Source of the DNA: Bradyrhizobium sp. AUGA SZCCT0176
Lineage (GTDB): Bacteria > Pseudomonadota > Alphaproteobacteria > Rhizobiales > Xanthobacteraceae
Direction of reading: 5' to 3'
DNA: 64,000 bases
Assembly: GCF_018130145.1 (NCBI RefSeq)
Contig: NZ_JAFCMB010000008.1
Span: 1 to 64,000, forward strand
Shown here: positions 1 through 7,689 of the stretch, in pieces
How positions within the stretch are numbered: position 1 is the stretch's first letter
Layout of the letters: each line of letters opens with the position of its first letter
Program-made: the position numbers and the translations under genes
The notes under the pieces: generated by a model
Databases searched by the model: none
What the model was told of the DNA's origin: nothing
What the model saw: the letters and a program-made list of their open reading frames with translations, nothing else

Positions 1-828
1 ACCGCCTGGTCGATCTCGGTAAGGTCGACGCTGTCGGAGGCCGTGGTGATCGCTGCGGTGCCCTCGACGATCGTCTGATTGCTCAGCGTCGCCACGATCG
101 TCTCGGTGCCCTCGATCAAGTCATCGTTGACCGCCGAAACCGTGAACGCCAGCGTCGAGCCGACAAAGCTCGAGTCAAAGGTCAGCGTCGAGCCGCTGAG
201 CGACACGCCCGCGGTTGCATCCGCCACGGTCTGCAGCGCCGCCAGCAGCGCCGGCGAGTAGTCGGTGCCGCCGCTGGCGGAGCCCGAGGCCGCAACGTCA
301 ACCGTGGCGCTGTTGCCCGGATTGAGCGGGAAGCCGGTGAGCGAGATCGTGAAGGTGACCGAAGCGCCGGCCTCCTCGCTGATCGCGGTCTGGTCGGCCG
401 CCATGCTGAAGCTGACCGCCTGGTCGATCTCGGTAAGGTCGACGCTGTCGGAGGCCGTGGTGATCGCTGCGGTGCCCTCGACGATCGTCTGATTGCTCAG
501 CGTCGCCACGATCGTCTCGGTGCCCTCGATCAAGTCATCGTTGACCGCCGAAACCGTGAACGCCAGCGTCGAGCCGACAAAGCTCGAGTCAAAGGTCAGC
601 GTCGAGCCGCTGAGCGACACGCCCGCGGTTGCATCCGCCACGGTCTGCAGCGCCGCCAGCAGCGCCGGCGAGTAGTCGGTGCCGCCGCTGGCGGAGCCCG
701 AGGCCGCAACGTCAACCGTGGCGCTGTTGCCCGGATTGAGCGGGAAGCCGGTGAGCGAGATCGTGAAGGTGACCGAAGCGCCGGCCTCCTCGCTGATCGC
801 GGTCTGGTCGGCCGCCATGCTGAAGCTG
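1..828. repeat. exact tandem duplication, 2 x 414 bp, inside the RTX/Calx-beta gene
   Basis: Bases 1-414 and 415-828 are identical by eye. A third copy begins at 829 and diverges after about 22 bases (851). The unit is 138 codons, so the reading frame is kept and each unit encodes one Calx-beta-type repeat. More copies may lie before position 1. Identity at synonymous sites points to recent duplication or gene conversion. Confidence 0.95.
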
Positions 829-1940
829 ACCGCCTGGTCGATCTCGGTAATCGTCAGGCTGGCCGCGCTCTGGCCGGCTGGCACCACTGCCGTCCCATAG
901 GAAACACTCTGCCCGCTCAGGGTCAGCGACAGTGTCTGACCACTTTCGACCAGTTGATCGTTGAATGCAGTCAGATTGACGTTGAAGTTGTTTGGATCAC
1001 CAGCACCCCAGGTCAACGTCACAGTGGTAGCGGTCTGACCGCTGACGGTCAGCCCGGCGGCGGTCGCCCCATTTGCGATTGACTGAATTACTGCAGCATT
1101 AAAGTCGGCATCGGACGCCGTGCCGCTCATGGTCACCGTTACCGAGGCGGTATTCGGCCCGGTGAGAACATCGCCTCCCTTGGCGATCGTGAACGTACCG
1201 GTATCGTCGGCGGTGTTCTCCTCGCTGATCGTCGCCGACTGCGTCGATGCATCATTGCCGGACGCCTCTGAGGCGACCGTAACCCCAAAAGTAACGTTCG
1301 CAGGCAAAGACTGGCCGAAATCATTCCCCTTCCAATCGCGAATATCGAACGTCTCGATCTGCGAAATCTTCAGATTGATACTTGTGAATAAAAATTCAGC
1401 GGTGCCGGTCTGTAGAGTTTTGGTGCTTGTATTATTTATGATAAAGATCTTCAGCGCAGCGATATCTGCTGCGAACTTGGCCATGAAGCCAGCATCTAGG
1501 AGCTGCGCCTCGCCGAGAACAATTCGGAGCGTATCAATATCCGGACTGGTCGCACCCTTTCCAAGTGCAACGGAGCCGGTGCCACCATCATAAGTATCTA
1601 GTCCCGTAAAATTGCTTGGGCTTACTGTATTATAACCAGTTGTGTTGTCCGCAATGTTGAGTGTGTTCGAGGCGATAATGAGACTCGATGTCCACTCCTG
1701 AACGCCGGTCGAACCGCGCCACTGATTCTCCCAGACGTTAAAGATTAAAAGATCGGTGCCCGAACCGCCTTTAACATCGTCAAAGCCACTGCCGCCGTTG
1801 AGTGTATCGTCGCCCGATCCGCCGTTCAGCTTGTCGGCGCCATCACTACCGTAAATACAATCATTTCCACTCCCGCCGACCAAATTGTCGCTGCCAGTGG
1901 TGCCGTTGAGGATTGTTTCGCCGCTTGCGCCGGTTGCCAT
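1..1940 (-). CDS. RTX / Calx-beta repeat exoprotein, 5' part (stop lies outside the window)
   Basis: The frame is open from the ATG at 1938-1940 to the window edge, about 646 codons. Residues ~13-60 carry glycine/aspartate-rich RTX nonapeptides (GGSGNDCIYG, LNGGSGDDTL, FDDVKGGSGTD), the calcium-binding signature of type I secreted proteins. A unique segment of roughly 170 residues follows, then Calx-beta-like beta-sandwich repeats, each containing an acidic 'AISEEAGASVTFTI' strand and ending near 'LTEIDQAVSFS'. The last ~276 residues in the window are two identical 138-residue repeats. No Sec signal is seen at the N-terminus, as expected for a C-terminal type I secretion signal (outside the window). 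A GGAG Shine-Dalgarno lies 8 nt before the ATG. Role inferred: calcium-stabilised cell-surface or secreted adhesin. No secretion ABC transporter is visible nearby. Confidence 0.85.
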   Translation of the reverse strand, partial: MATGASGETILNGTTGSDNLVGGSGNDCIYGSDGADKLNGGSGDDTLNGGSGFDDVKGGSGTDLLIFNVWENQWRGSTGVQEWTSSLIIASNTLNIADNTTGYNTVSPSNFTGLDTYDGGTGSVALGKGATSPDIDTLRIVLGEAQLLDAGFMAKFAADIAALKIFIINNTSTKTLQTGTAEFLFTSINLKISQIETFDIRDWKGNDFGQSLPANVTFGVTVASEASGNDASTQSATISEENTADDTGTFTIAKGGDVLTGPNTASVTVTMSGTASDADFNAAVIQSIANGATAAGLTVSGQTATTVTLTWGAGDPNNFNVNLTAFNDQLVESGQTLSLTLSGQSVSYGTAVVPAGQSAASLTITEIDQAVSFSMAADQTAISEEAGASVTFTISLTGFPLNPGNSATVDVAASGSASGGTDYSPALLAALQTVADATAGVSLSGSTLTFDSSFVGSTLAFTVSAVNDDLIEGTETIVATLSNQTIVEGTAAITTASDSVDLTEIDQAVSFSMAADQTAISEEAGASVTFTISLTGFPLNPGNSATVDVAASGSASGGTDYSPALLAALQTVADATAGVSLSGSTLTFDSSFVGSTLAFTVSAVNDDLIEGTETIVATLSNQTIVEGTAAITTASDSVDLTEIDQA

Positions 1941-1993
1941 TATAAATACTCCACAATTCTATTTGTACAATTCGCGCGTGGACTACCGCGCCG

Positions 1994-2347
1994 TTAGCCC
2001 AATCGATGGATCAAGCCGCGATTGCGGCCTGCAATTTCTGTAATGATGTTTTGATGAGACGACGGCGAAGCGACGCCTTCGCTCGGCGAGAACAGAAAAC
2101 CGAGGGGATGACTGGGATTGGTCACCGGTCGATCGGTAATCTCCGCCTGATCGTTTGACGACGACACCCACCGCTCGACCAGAACATCGGGCGGTCCGGC
2201 CGGTGTGGAAATTTCCTGGAGGCGGGATTCAATTTCGGACCAGTCGAATGCCGGCTCCGACTTCGGTGAAAAAAATACGCGGCCACGCGATTCGATCTCG
2301 AACCAGTCGACTGGCTCTGTCTTTTTAGTGAACGCAAGGCGACCCAC
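1994..2347 (-). CDS. small hypothetical protein upstream of the RTX gene
   Basis: A 117-residue frame with a GTG start at 2345-2347 and a strong AGGAG Shine-Dalgarno just upstream. Its stop lies 53 bp before the RTX ATG on the same strand, so the two could be co-transcribed. No signal peptide or membrane segment is seen. The N-terminal half has an imperfect internal repeat: 'PVDWFEIESR' (residues ~12-21) and 'PAFDWSEIESR' (~32-42), each with an acidic D-W-x-E-I-E-S-R core. I do not recognise the family. Position suggests a link to the exoprotein (chaperone, regulator or accessory), but that is inference. A spurious frame cannot be excluded. Confidence 0.5.
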   Translation of the reverse strand: MGRLAFTKKTEPVDWFEIESRGRVFFSPKSEPAFDWSEIESRLQEISTPAGPPDVLVERWVSSSNDQAEITDRPVTNPSHPLGFLFSPSEGVASPSSHQNIITEIAGRNRGLIHRLG

Positions 2348-2353
2348 GGCTCA

Positions 2354-2372
2354 CTCCTCTGCTAACGCAGAG
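2354..2372 (-). promoter_or_regulatory. hairpin overlapping the Shine-Dalgarno of the small protein gene
   Basis: The arms CTCTGC (2357-2362) and GCAGAG (2367-2372) are perfectly complementary around a 4-nt loop. On the minus-strand RNA the downstream arm runs into the AGGAG ribosome-binding site of the 1994-2347 gene, so the stem would partly mask it. Effect on translation is inferred. Confidence 0.4.
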
Positions 2373-3037
2373 CAGGAGCAATCGCACTCGAAAAGCAACT
2401 CACAAGACACCGCCGATTTTCGGCGCGCGATCAACGCAAACGCGCTGACACTAGACAGAATCTGGAACTATTGTGAATTTACTCCGAACGCCATAATCCC
2501 TGCCCTATTCATGTCGAGTCCCTAAGGACGCACATGTTCGAAATTTTTTTGTCGCGTCTCTTGATTTGGTCAGAGACAAAGTCGCAGACGTCATTCATTC
2601 GTGCTGCTGTTCGCGAGGCCGCCCCTAACTCGTCGCAAATTCTCATTACCGTCTACATGAAGGCGACATGGATTGATTGAACTAAATTGAACGACCGTAA
2701 GACTACGGACACAAGCGGCGAAAGAGGTACCTCGAAATAGCGATTGAGAGCAGCACAGCTCGTATTTGCCACTCCGCGGGCTCCTCCGGGAATTGCCAAA
2801 CGGTCCAACGAGGGATTCGCTTTTCTTGCAACACGAGAGGATCAGGCGCTTCGTCACAGGGCGCAGCAGCGAACTGCTCGGTGCTCGCAAATGAAATTGT
2901 GACGCTGAAGTCACCTACGCAAAGATTGCCCACTTCGCTGGCGAACCCTGCCCGGGGCGCCAGCATCCAATCTCATATTTGCCGGGCGATCGTTCATTCT
3001 CGCTGAGATGGCCTCACCGAGATCAGCCAAATCGAAG
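2373..3037. other. intergenic stretch with no supported gene
   Basis: Open frames on both strands are short, overlap each other and lack recognisable domains or good ribosome-binding sites. The sequence is locally AT-richer around 2450-2600. No RNA gene or mobile element was recognised. Confidence 0.5.
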
Positions 3038-3057
3038 CCGCCGGCGTGCACCGGCGG
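3038..3057 (-). terminator. stem-loop downstream of the collagen-like lipoprotein gene
   Basis: Perfect 7-bp arms CCGCCGG / CCGGCGG around a 6-nt loop, 28 bp beyond the stop of the 3085-3495 gene. On the minus strand the stem is followed by a weakly T-rich run. Placement fits a factor-independent terminator, but the U tract is poor. Confidence 0.4.
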
Positions 3058-3084
3058 GTTCGGAAATCAAGAGTCCGGTTTGCC

Positions 3085-3495
3085 TTATGGCTTTCGCAGG
3101 CACAAACCAACGGTCGGTGCCGCCCCGCATTTGGCGCCGTCAGCGGCACCGCCACCCGGGCAGAACACCGACACCAAAATTTCCGTCGATTCGCAGCTTA
3201 CCGCACCGTCGGCCTGAACGGCTCGAACGGTGGCGACGCCCGCGTCGCCCTTGGGACCCGCGTCACCCTTGTCACCTTTGGGGCCCGGCTCACCCTTGGG
3301 ACCCGGCGCGCCCTGAGGGCCCTGAGGCCCTTGTGCGCCGGGCTGGCCCTGCGCACCCGCGATACCCTGCACGCCTTGCGCCCCTTGAGGGCCGGCCGGA
3401 CCCTGCGGACCTGCATCGCCCTTGGGCCCAGGATCCCTCCCGCATGCGCCTAGTGCCAGAGCCAAACCAATCGCGAGTATCGGGAAAATCCTCAT
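3085..3495 (-). CDS. collagen-like lipoprotein
   Basis: 136 residues from the ATG at 3493-3495, which has an AGGGGG Shine-Dalgarno 8 nt upstream; a longer frame to 3555 has no comparable site. A hydrophobic signal ends in the lipobox L-G-A-C with Cys18 as the lipidation site. Residues ~23-85 are 21 uninterrupted Gly-X-Y triplets (GPKGDAGPQ, GPKGEPGPK and similar), rich in Pro at X and Lys/Asp/Gln at Y, the pattern of a collagen-type triple helix without hydroxyproline. The ~50-residue C-terminal part has four cysteines and may cap or trimerise the helix. Predicted to be anchored in a membrane with a rod-like stalk; whether it reaches the surface is unknown. The gene stands alone. Confidence 0.85.
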   Translation of the reverse strand: MRIFPILAIGLALALGACGRDPGPKGDAGPQGPAGPQGAQGVQGIAGAQGQPGAQGPQGPQGAPGPKGEPGPKGDKGDAGPKGDAGVATVRAVQADGAVSCESTEILVSVFCPGGGAADGAKCGAAPTVGLCLRKP

Positions 3496-3627
3496 GCGAC
3501 GCCCCCTTGTCATTTCCGCCGTTAATGGCGGTTGCAACACTATGCCTTTAACCACGCCGAAGCTCTAGGGGTGACGGCCGTCCAAAGGTCGAATGAACGC
3601 CGCAAAGCACTGATGACGCGTGTTGCC

Positions 3628-4119
3628 CTATCTCACCGCGATCGTCCAGATGAACAGCGCACACGCCAGCGTGGATGAAATCGTCCGGACGTGGTTCCAC
3701 AGCGTCCAGTCGGTCAGATAGCGCGCCCATAGCGGTGCGGCCTCGGTACTTGCGGGTTCGACGGCGGCCAGCGCGTTGTTCAGGGGCACGTTGAAGACGG
3801 CTGTGCATACGAACATGCCGATCGCATAGAGCACGCCGCCGGCCAGCATCGCGGCGGCGCCCGGCTCACCCCAGCGAAGCAGGCCTGCAACAGCCAAAAG
3901 CAGACTCGCAAGCGTGGTCCCAAGAAAGAGCGGCATAAACAGCGACTGCACGATCACGGCGTTGATCGCGTTCATGGCCGTGATGCCTGACACCTGACCG
4001 ATGCGACCGAGCGCGGTCATGATGAAGGTCGAGAAGGCGAAGTAGAGTCCCGCGATCAAACCGCAGCCGATCGCGGAAAACCACAGCAGTCCGGTGATAA
4101 CAGATTGAAGCATGGTCAT
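3628..4119 (-). CDS. DUF1772 / anthrone-oxygenase-like membrane protein
   Basis: 163 residues with four hydrophobic segments (~8-28, ~55-78, ~88-108, ~145-162). The N-terminal GLYFAFSTFIMTALGR and the central NVPLNNALA motif are typical of DUF1772 (anthrone oxygenase-like) proteins. It overlaps the preceding NmrA-type gene by ATGA (4116-4119), so the two are translationally coupled. An alternative ATG at 4113 lies 8 nt after GGAGG and could be the true start. Biochemical role unknown; in this context probably part of a TetR-controlled pair acting on a small aromatic or electrophilic compound (inference). Confidence 0.75.
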   Translation of the reverse strand: MTMLQSVITGLLWFSAIGCGLIAGLYFAFSTFIMTALGRIGQVSGITAMNAINAVIVQSLFMPLFLGTTLASLLLAVAGLLRWGEPGAAAMLAGGVLYAIGMFVCTAVFNVPLNNALAAVEPASTEAAPLWARYLTDWTLWNHVRTISSTLACALFIWTIAVR

Positions 4120-4934
4120 CCCCTCCAGACGCCGGTCGCCGCGGTCCTGCGGGCATAATCGGCAAAATCGCGGGCCGGACGGCCAAGCGCCTGCTCGACG
4201 CCATCGGCAATGCGGCTGTTGCGCCCGTCGAGCACGACGGTGAAGAGTTCGTCCATGAGAGCGATGATCTCTTCAGGGACGAACGGCCGCATGCCGGCGG
4301 CAAACGCTTCCGGTGAGATCTGCCGGTAGCCGATCGGCCGGCCGGCGGCGGTTGATATCTCGGCCACGGCTTGTGCAAAAGAGAGCGCGCGCGGGCCCGT
4401 CACTTCATAGAGCTTGCCGGCGTGACGCTCGTCGTTGAGCGCCGCCACCACGACATCGGCGATATCGTCGGCGTCGATGAAGGGTTCAAGCACCGCGCCC
4501 GCCGGCAACGCGACCTCGCCCGCTTTGACGCCGTCGAGCAGATAGCCTTCCGAGAAATTCTGGTTGAACCAGCTGGCGCGGACGATGGTCCATGGCACGC
4601 CAGAGGCCTGCAACGCCGCTTCGGCGCGTTGCGCGCCGGGCTCGCCGCGGCCCGACAGCAGCACAAGGCGCTGCAGCCCGTTTTCGCGCGCCAGCCGGCT
4701 GAGTTCGGTGATCGCCTCGGTCGATCCCTCCACCGCCAGATCCGGCTGATAGGTGACATAGGCGCTGGATACGCCGTCCAGCGCGGCAGGCCAGGTCTGC
4801 GGATCATTCCAGTCGAACGGCACTGAAGTGGAGCGTGAAACCGGGCGGGTGACGCCTTGCGCCTGCAGCAGCGCCCCAACGCGCGCGCCGGTCTTGCCCG
4901 TACCGCCAATGATCAGGATCGGGAGTTGCGACAT
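4116..4934 (-). CDS. NmrA-like NAD(P)-binding atypical SDR
   Basis: 272 residues starting with a beta strand and the dinucleotide-binding glycine motif GGTGKTGARVG (residues ~10-20), as in NmrA / NAD(P)H:quinone reductase type 2 atypical SDRs. The middle contains VRASWFNQNFSEG and a downstream VTGPRALSFAQAV segment, both characteristic of this group, which lacks the classical YxxxK catalytic pair. Probably a redox sensor or a quinone/azo reductase-like enzyme; the substrate is unknown. It is first in a two-gene unit with the DUF1772 protein and diverges from a TetR regulator, which probably represses it. AAAGGGA lies just before the ATG. Confidence 0.85.
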   Translation of the reverse strand: MSQLPILIIGGTGKTGARVGALLQAQGVTRPVSRSTSVPFDWNDPQTWPAALDGVSSAYVTYQPDLAVEGSTEAITELSRLARENGLQRLVLLSGRGEPGAQRAEAALQASGVPWTIVRASWFNQNFSEGYLLDGVKAGEVALPAGAVLEPFIDADDIADVVVAALNDERHAGKLYEVTGPRALSFAQAVAEISTAAGRPIGYRQISPEAFAAGMRPFVPEEIIALMDELFTVVLDGRNSRIADGVEQALGRPARDFADYARRTAATGVWRG

Positions 4935-4950
4935 CGGAATTCCCTTTCAT

Positions 4951-5001
4951 TAAACACGAGGATATCTCGGATTTGTCAAATGCGATAAACTCTCGTATTA
5001 A
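4951..5001. promoter_or_regulatory. back-to-back divergent promoters with operator-like inverted repeat (NmrA gene / tetR)
   Basis: Plus strand (tetR): TTGTCA at 4973-4978, 17-nt spacer, TATTAA at 4996-5001. Minus strand (NmrA gene): TTGACA (complement of 4974-4979), 17-nt spacer, TGTTTA (complement of 4951-4956). The two -35 boxes overlap, so polymerases would compete. Flanking them, TAAACACGAG (4951-4960) is nearly the inverse of CTCGTATTAA (4992-5001), and CGAG..CTCG repeats occur around 4957-4969. This is a natural site for the adjacent TetR protein to repress both directions. Confidence 0.65.
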
Positions 5002-5035
5002 ATTGGTCAAGGGCTTTTTTTGAACGGGGTGGCGG

Positions 5036-5692
5036 ATGGCGGCGAAGAAGAAAACCGGACCGGACCAGGCAGATACCGGCGCGCAAGGCCTGGCGCGGCT
5101 GGTTCCGACGCAGCAACGCAGCCGGGAGCGGTTCGAGCGCATCCTTGAAAGTGCGGCGGAAATCATGGCCGAGAAAGGCAGCGAAGCGTTCCGGATGAGC
5201 GACATCGTCGAGCGGACCGGCGTGGCCTTCGGCTCGCTCTATCAATATTTTCCAGACAAGACCGCGATCATCGGCACGCTGGCGGAGCGCTACAATGCCG
5301 TTGGTCGAGATTGCGTCCGCCGCGATCTGGCGTCGGTAAAGAGCGCCCGGGACCTGCATCCGGCGCTCTGCCGTATTGTCGACAGCTACTACCAGATGTT
5401 CGTCGACGAACCTGTCATGCGCGACATCTGGCAAGCCACCCAGGCCGACCGGGCGCTGCAAAAACTCGACGAGGAAGACGGCGCTTATCTCGCCGGTCTA
5501 CTCGACGAGGCGCTGCGGCGGATCGCGCCGGACGCGCCCTCTCCTGCGCTGGCGTCGTTCTCGCAGCTGGTCATGACGCTGATCGCAGCCACCGTGCGCC
5601 ACGCGATCGCGCTGGAGCCGAAGCAAGCCACGCGCATGCTGACGCTGTTCAAGCGGATGCTGCCGAAGAATCTGGCGGCGCTGGAGATATGA
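5036..5692 (+). CDS. TetR/AcrR-family transcriptional regulator
   Basis: 218 residues. The N-terminal tail (1-25) is Lys/Gln-rich. The HTH region (~28-75) reads RSRERFERILESAAEIMAEKG then MSDIVERTGVAFGSLYQYFPDK, the standard TetR DNA-binding motif with the G-S-L-Y-Q-Y-F recognition helix. The C-terminal two thirds form the helical ligand-binding and dimer domain (TetR_C family). It is divergent from the NmrA/DUF1772 pair with 101 bp between, containing overlapping promoters and an inverted repeat, so autorepression and repression of the pair are likely. The ligand is unknown. Confidence 0.9.
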   Translation: MAAKKKTGPDQADTGAQGLARLVPTQQRSRERFERILESAAEIMAEKGSEAFRMSDIVERTGVAFGSLYQYFPDKTAIIGTLAERYNAVGRDCVRRDLASVKSARDLHPALCRIVDSYYQMFVDEPVMRDIWQATQADRALQKLDEEDGAYLAGLLDEALRRIAPDAPSPALASFSQLVMTLIAATVRHAIALEPKQATRMLTLFKRMLPKNLAALEI

Positions 5693-5706
5693 GTGCCGAT
5701 CGCGCC

Positions 5707-5748
5707 CAAGTCGGCAATAGAAAGTCAGCAATAGCAAGTCAGCGATAG
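5707..5748. repeat. three 14-bp tandem repeats at the end of the SDR gene
   Basis: Copies CAAGTCGGCAATAG (5707-5720), AAAGTCAGCAATAG (5721-5734) and CAAGTCAGCGATAG (5735-5748). The third overlaps the stop codon of the SDR gene (5739-5741), so the array seems to have grown outward from that gene's 3' end. Confidence 0.8.
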
Positions 5749-6674
5749 CCGGTCACGTCGGCAGGCCGGCCGGCGTCCTGGACCTCGACGACGTATCGCC
5801 ACGCATCGGGCCTACTGCCGTCGAGATCGGTAAATCCGTAGATTGTTGCCAGTTCGCCGCTCGACAGCGATTTTCCGTTCCAGCGCGCAACGTCGGGATC
5901 GCCGGCAAGTGCGACGACGGCGCGGCCCACGAAGGCCGGGCTCTCCGATATCGCAAAGTGCGGCTGGACCTTGGTGGCATCGCGCCAGTTCGCCTCAGTG
6001 ACGCGGTAAGCATCGAGCATGGCTTCCGACCGCAACCAGCCCGGCGTCAGCGATACCGCCGTTCCGCCGTGCGGCGCCAGTTCATGGGCTAAAGCGAAGG
6101 CCATGCGGTTCACCGCGGCCTTGGCCAGATCGTAGAAGAACGAGACCCGGTAATTCGTGGCGTTGTAGGCGTCGGTACCGTCGGTCATCTCGACCACCAA
6201 TCCGCCGCGCGTCTTGATCAGCAAGGGCGCGGCGAAATGGCTGGTGATGGCGTGGGTATCGATGGCGAGGCGGAGTGTACGCAGGCCATAGTCGAGAGAG
6301 GATTCCCAGACCGGCTTGTTCCACTCCATCCGGGTGGCGCCCCAGATGTCGTTCACCAGGATATGCAGGGCGCCCTGCTCGAATGCGATGCGATCGAGCA
6401 GGCCCTGTACCTGCGTGGGTTCGAGATGATCGACCTGAACCGCGATGCCGTGGCCACCGGCCGCATTCACCAGATCGGCGGTTTCCTCGATCGTCTCCGG
6501 CCGGTTCATTTCCGATTGCTGCTGTCGCGTCGTGCGCCCGGTCACATAGACCGTTGCTCCCGCCGCTCCCAATTGAACGGCAATGCCGCGGCCGGCGCCG
6601 CGGGTGGCGCCTGCGACCAGCGCGACCTTGCCCGCAAGCGGGCCCTTCAATCCAGTGGCTTTCATGGACGGCAT
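5739..6674 (-). CDS. short-chain dehydrogenase/reductase (SDR)
   Basis: 311 residues. The cofactor motif GATRGAGRG (TGxxxGxG type) lies at ~21-29, followed by TGRTTR, which favours NADP(H). The active-site YxxxK is present in the segment SFFYDLAKAAVNRM. The length and the C-terminal tail with LSSGELATIYGFTDLDG match the long SDR oxidoreductases found next to regulators in Bradyrhizobium. A second in-frame ATG (6665) is an alternative start; AGGGAG precedes both. The gene converges on the TetR gene at 5692. Substrate not predictable. Confidence 0.85.
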   Translation of the reverse strand: MPSMKATGLKGPLAGKVALVAGATRGAGRGIAVQLGAAGATVYVTGRTTRQQQSEMNRPETIEETADLVNAAGGHGIAVQVDHLEPTQVQGLLDRIAFEQGALHILVNDIWGATRMEWNKPVWESSLDYGLRTLRLAIDTHAITSHFAAPLLIKTRGGLVVEMTDGTDAYNATNYRVSFFYDLAKAAVNRMAFALAHELAPHGGTAVSLTPGWLRSEAMLDAYRVTEANWRDATKVQPHFAISESPAFVGRAVVALAGDPDVARWNGKSLSSGELATIYGFTDLDGSRPDAWRYVVEVQDAGRPADVTGYR

Positions 6675-6771
6675 CGCTCCCTGAATGCGAAGTTTTCATC
6701 GCATCTAAGGAAATGATCCCGCTTCGTAAAGGGAACGAACGTCGCGCCCTGGAGTCCGGTGCAGCAGCTGG

Positions 6772-7029
6772 CTACTGCTCGAACACCGCCGCACAGGCCG
6801 GGCTCAGGCTTGCCTTCTGCCGGCGCAGGCAGGTGGTGATGGCGCGCGCGTTGGGGATTTCGCCGGCGCACAGGCGGTAGACGTCGGGCGTGCAGGCCCG
6901 GCGTTGCTCAGGCGTGCCCTGTTGGGCGTTAGCCGACCCCGCTGCGAACAGCGCGAGGAGCAGACCGACCATCGAAGCGCGGCGGATCCGGCTGCGTACC
7001 GCTCCAACTCGCGCCACGTGCGTCTTCAT
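6772..7029 (-). CDS. secreted cysteine-rich repeat protein
   Basis: 85 residues from the ATG at 7027-7029, which has AGGGAG 8 nt upstream; the frame extends to 7074 without a better site. A basic N-terminus and a hydrophobic core (MVGLLLALFAAGSANA) form a Sec signal cleaved after ANA. The mature ~45 residues contain four cysteines in the pattern ACTPDVYRLCAGEIPN...TTCLRRQ...PACAAVF, matching the Cys-rich (GLG1-type) repeat seen in many small Bradyrhizobium periplasmic proteins. Disulfides are likely. Function unknown. Confidence 0.8.
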   Translation of the reverse strand: MKTHVARVGAVRSRIRRASMVGLLLALFAAGSANAQQGTPEQRRACTPDVYRLCAGEIPNARAITTCLRRQKASLSPACAAVFEQ

Positions 7030-7281
7030 GTCCGCATCTCCCTGGTCGGCCCGGCTTGACAGCACGGACGTCATCCGACCGAATACGCGGAATAATTTTC
7101 GTGGAATGTGATTTTTCTCACACTTTATGCTGGGCGTTCGGGTCTACCGTGCCCCTCGGGGAATCAACCATTTAGTAACTACGTTTGCCGCGATTGGCCG
7201 ATCGATAAAATTGGATCGATCCGTTCAATCTGGAAACAAACCGGTTTTGAGAACGTGCGCTCTGGAACCCCGGAGAGCGCG

Positions 7282-7461
7282 ATGAGCGAAGTTGAGTTCG
7301 ACCTATTGCTGAACGCCGTTAAAACGGCCATTGCGCCCGTACCGGAGGATGATTTCGTGGCCCAGACCCTGCCCTTTCGTCGAACGCCGCGCCCCGCCAA
7401 CGACAACCGCGCCCCTTGGCCGCTGGTTCCGTTTCCTGAAGGCTGGTACGCCTCCTGCTAA
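7282..7461 (+). CDS. small hypothetical protein
   Basis: 59 residues from the ATG at 7282, preceded by GGAGAG at a 4-nt spacing. It starts SEVEFDLLLNAVKTAIAPVPEDD and ends PFPEGWYASC, with a Pro/Arg-rich middle (RRTPRPANDNRAPWP). The frame continues upstream to 7108 without a good site. No domain recognised, no signal peptide. It lies between the Cys-rich gene and the tRNA-Cys element boundary. Confidence 0.4.
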   Translation: MSEVEFDLLLNAVKTAIAPVPEDDFVAQTLPFRRTPRPANDNRAPWPLVPFPEGWYASC

Positions 7462-7531
7462 GCGCCTGAGCCTGACGACGGCCTGAAGTTCGTCCGGCCC
7501 CTCATATAATCGAGCTAAGTTATTGATTATA

Positions 7532-7575
7532 TGGATGGAGGCCACGACCAGAATTGAACTGGTGTACACGGTTTT
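7532..7575 (-). repeat. displaced att copy (3' half of tRNA-Cys)
   Basis: Identical to 8764-8807 over 44 bases. After one mismatch (7576 A versus 8808 G) three further bases match. It holds the T-arm, the variable loop, part of the anticodon region and the CCA, but no 5' half, so it is not a functional tRNA. Confidence 0.85.
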
Positions 7576-7689
7576 ACAGTTCTGCTTCCGTCGTACCGCC
7601 TAGACCTTGCTCTCCACCTAGTTGGGTAGCAAAATGGTAGCAGCCGCGACGATCGGCTGCATCATCTTTCAAAACCGAATCTTTTCGCA

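Noticed and set aside
1..828. CRISPR-like array
   Set aside because: The repeats are 414 bp, contiguous and coding, with no spacers.
2979..3551. Pro/Arg-rich plus-strand frames opposite the collagen-like gene
   Set aside because: They mirror the Gly-X-Y repeats on the other strand; the minus-strand frame has a lipobox and ribosome-binding site.
7532..7640. Second tRNA-Cys gene
   Set aside because: Only the 3' half is present; no acceptor 5' strand or D-arm. Treated as an att copy.
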